NCBI GenBank assembly: GCA_016283605.1
Contig: JAEENF010000134.1
Span: forward strand, 1-15,568
DNA length: 15,568 nt
Origin: Prevotella sp.
GTDB taxonomy: Bacteria > Bacteroidota > Bacteroidia > Bacteroidales > Bacteroidaceae
Direction of reading: 5' to 3'
Part shown: positions 14,117-15,568 of the stretch, piece after piece
Numbering within the stretch: position 1 is the stretch's first letter
How the letters are laid out: each line of letters opens with the position of its first letter
Made by a program: the position numbers and the translations under genes
The notes under the pieces: generated by a model
The model's database searches: none
Seen by the model: the letters and a program-made list of their open reading frames with translations, nothing else
Told to the model about the DNA's origin: nothing

Positions 14117-15462
14117 ACAGCGAAACAATCTGCGCCCTTGCAACTGCCCCAGGTGGAGCTCTCGGCATTATCCGTGTCTCAGGCTCTCAATCGCTTGAGA
14201 TTCTTTCTCGCGTATTCACCAAGGACTTGTCGAAGGCTCAGCCCAACACCATCCACTACGGACACATCAAGGCCGACAAAGAGGTCGTCGACGAAGTACT
14301 GGTTTCAGTCTTCCGCGCCCCTCACAGCTACACAGGCGAAGATTCTGCTGAAATCAGTTGTCACGGCTCTCGTTATATCCTCAATAAGGTATTAGAGCTA
14401 CTCATCCAGCACGGCTGTCGAATGGCGAATCCTGGTGAATTTACCCAGCGCGCCTTCCTCAATGGCAAGATGGACCTGTCGCAGGCAGAAGCTGTTGCCG
14501 ATCTGATTGCCTCATCCAACAAAGCCACCCATCAGATTGCCTTAAGTCAGTTGCGAGGTAACTTTTCGTCAGAACTGGCCCGTCTGCGTGAAAAGCTGCT
14601 GAGACTCACCTCACTTCTCGAACTCGAACTCGACTTCTCCGACCATGAAGACCTCGAGTTTGCAGACCGTTCTGAGCTGCTGGCGATTGCTGAAGATATC
14701 GATGCCCGTGTTTCTCGTCTCGCCTACTCTTTCGAGACAGGTCAGGCTCTCAAACAAGGTATTCCCGTAGCCATCGTCGGCAAGACGAACGTCGGCAAGT
14801 CGACGTTGCTTAATCGTCTGCTTCACGAAGAACGTGCAATTGTCTCAGATATTCACGGCACCACCCGCGACACCATTGAAGACACCATCGACATCAACGG
14901 CGTCACTTTCCGTTTCATCGATACAGCTGGTATCCGTCAGACCAACGACACCATCGAGCAGATCGGCATCGAACGTACCTATGCGGCCATAGAAAAGGCA
15001 CGTATCATCATCTGGATGATAGAAGAGAATACAAAACTGGAAGACATCCAAGACCTCTTACAACAGGCCAAGGGCAAAGAGACTATCGTGGTATGCAACA
15101 AAGTCGACAAGATGAATTCCGACACGTTCGTGCCTCCCATTACCCCTTTGTTATATATCAGCGCCAAGACCGGCTTTAATATCGACCAATTAGAGGCTAA
15201 GCTCTTCGAAGCAGCCAAGATTCCAGAGCTCAGCGACCATGATATCATCGTGACCTCTGCCCGTCAATACGATACACTCCTGCGAGCCCATCAAAATCTG
15301 GACAGAGTACTCTCCGGACTACAGACAGGCCTGAGCGGAGACCTTATTTCCGAAGACCTGAGACTCGTTCTCGATGATCTCGCCGACATTACTGGCGAAG
15401 GGCGTATCATGACCAATGAAGTGCTCGGAAACATCTTTTCTCACTTCTGCGTGGGAAAGTAG
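14113..15462 (+). CDS. mnmE: tRNA modification GTPase MnmE (TrmE)
   Basis: 449 residues, normal for the family. With MnmG it makes the 5-carboxymethylaminomethyl group at U34 of several tRNAs, using a folate one-carbon unit and GTP. The N-terminal folate-binding domain (to about 118) includes PGGALGIIRVSG and SYTGEDSAEISCHGS. A helical domain is split by the Ras-like G domain: G1 GKTNVGKS (about 223-230), G2 GTTRDT, G3 DTAGIR, G4 NKVD, G5 SAKTG. The C-terminus FCVGK carries the conserved Cys of the FC(I/V)GK motif. The start overlaps the previous stop (ATGA). It is the last gene of the run. mnmG is not in the window. Confidence 0.97.
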   Translation: MNSETICALATAPGGALGIIRVSGSQSLEILSRVFTKDLSKAQPNTIHYGHIKADKEVVDEVLVSVFRAPHSYTGEDSAEISCHGSRYILNKVLELLIQHGCRMANPGEFTQRAFLNGKMDLSQAEAVADLIASSNKATHQIALSQLRGNFSSELARLREKLLRLTSLLELELDFSDHEDLEFADRSELLAIAEDIDARVSRLAYSFETGQALKQGIPVAIVGKTNVGKSTLLNRLLHEERAIVSDIHGTTRDTIEDTIDINGVTFRFIDTAGIRQTNDTIEQIGIERTYAAIEKARIIIWMIEENTKLEDIQDLLQQAKGKETIVVCNKVDKMNSDTFVPPITPLLYISAKTGFNIDQLEAKLFEAAKIPELSDHDIIVTSARQYDTLLRAHQNLDRVLSGLQTGLSGDLISEDLRLVLDDLADITGEGRIMTNEVLGNIFSHFCVGK

Positions 15463-15465
15463 AAT

Positions 15466-15568
15466 ACGATTAACGGTCATCACTCGATATTACAAGATAT
15501 GACATAAATCGTTTATTTCCAAGCAATTCCACACTCGCAATATCATCAGCGTTAATCGTTGATGATAT
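15466..15568. other. palindrome-rich non-coding stretch after mnmE
   Basis: A 12-bp stem with one G-T wobble (15540-15551... pairing down from ATATCATCAGCG at 15540-15551 to CGTTGATGATAT at 15557-15568) closes a 5-nt loop TTAAT and reaches the last base of the window. The 10-mer ACGATTAACG (15466-15475) is the exact reverse complement of 15550-15559, so an alternative long-range fold competes with the hairpin. It could be the mnmE terminator if a T-tract follows outside the window, or a regulatory site. No coding frame is seen. Confidence 0.5.

Overview
The window looks like chromosomal DNA of a Bacteroidales bacterium, most likely Prevotella or a close relative. The reasons are promoters with the phylum-specific -7 box TAnnTTTG (five copies seen), translation starts mostly without a Shine-Dalgarno sequence, a secreted C10 cysteine protease ending in a Prevotella-type type IX secretion tail, and a BT4734-like primase gene of a kind found mainly in this phylum. 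No rRNA, tRNA, CRISPR array or transposase is visible.

Region A (1-4034) is the accessory part. Two unrecognised genes (111-797, 816-1388) sit behind a good promoter. They are followed by ten TTCCNAA heptamers (1399-1500) spaced 10-11 bp apart, so all lie on one face of the helix. A promoter then leads into a large protein with an archaeo-eukaryotic-type (AEP) primase domain and a DUF3987/AAA+-like domain (1602-3968). TGACA arrays in opposite orientation lie at the two edges (4-41 and 3973-4001), and a strong hairpin terminator closes the block. The layout suggests a small self-contained primase/ATPase module, possibly mobile or replicon-derived. This is the best candidate in the window for something undescribed.

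Region B (4070-6352, minus strand) holds one secreted streptopain/interpain-type protease with its own promoter. A 299-bp divergent intergenic region (6353-6651) carries that promoter, five 7-bp tandem repeats, the rplU promoter and a structured rplU leader.

Region C (6652-7252) is the ribosomal protein pair rplU-rpmA, closed by a terminator at 7298-7335.

Region D (7348-15462) starts with a promoter and seven tightly packed co-directional genes: serS, a fused NfnAB-like ferredoxin/NAD(P)H oxidoreductase, a TtcA-family tRNA thiolase, a secreted PD40 propeller protein, uridine phosphorylase, a 60-residue membrane protein and mnmE. Gaps are 10-16 nt or 4-nt overlaps, except 38 nt before the chosen ttcA start. 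Several products act on tRNA (charging, s2C32, cmnm5U34) and two use Fe-S clusters. A dispersed repeat of the form (AGTGAAN)n-AATTTGCTACCGC occurs twice: once inside the fused oxidoreductase, coding for its interdomain linker, and once at its end, where it supplies the stop codon and lies just before the ttcA start. The window ends in a palindrome-rich non-coding stretch after mnmE.
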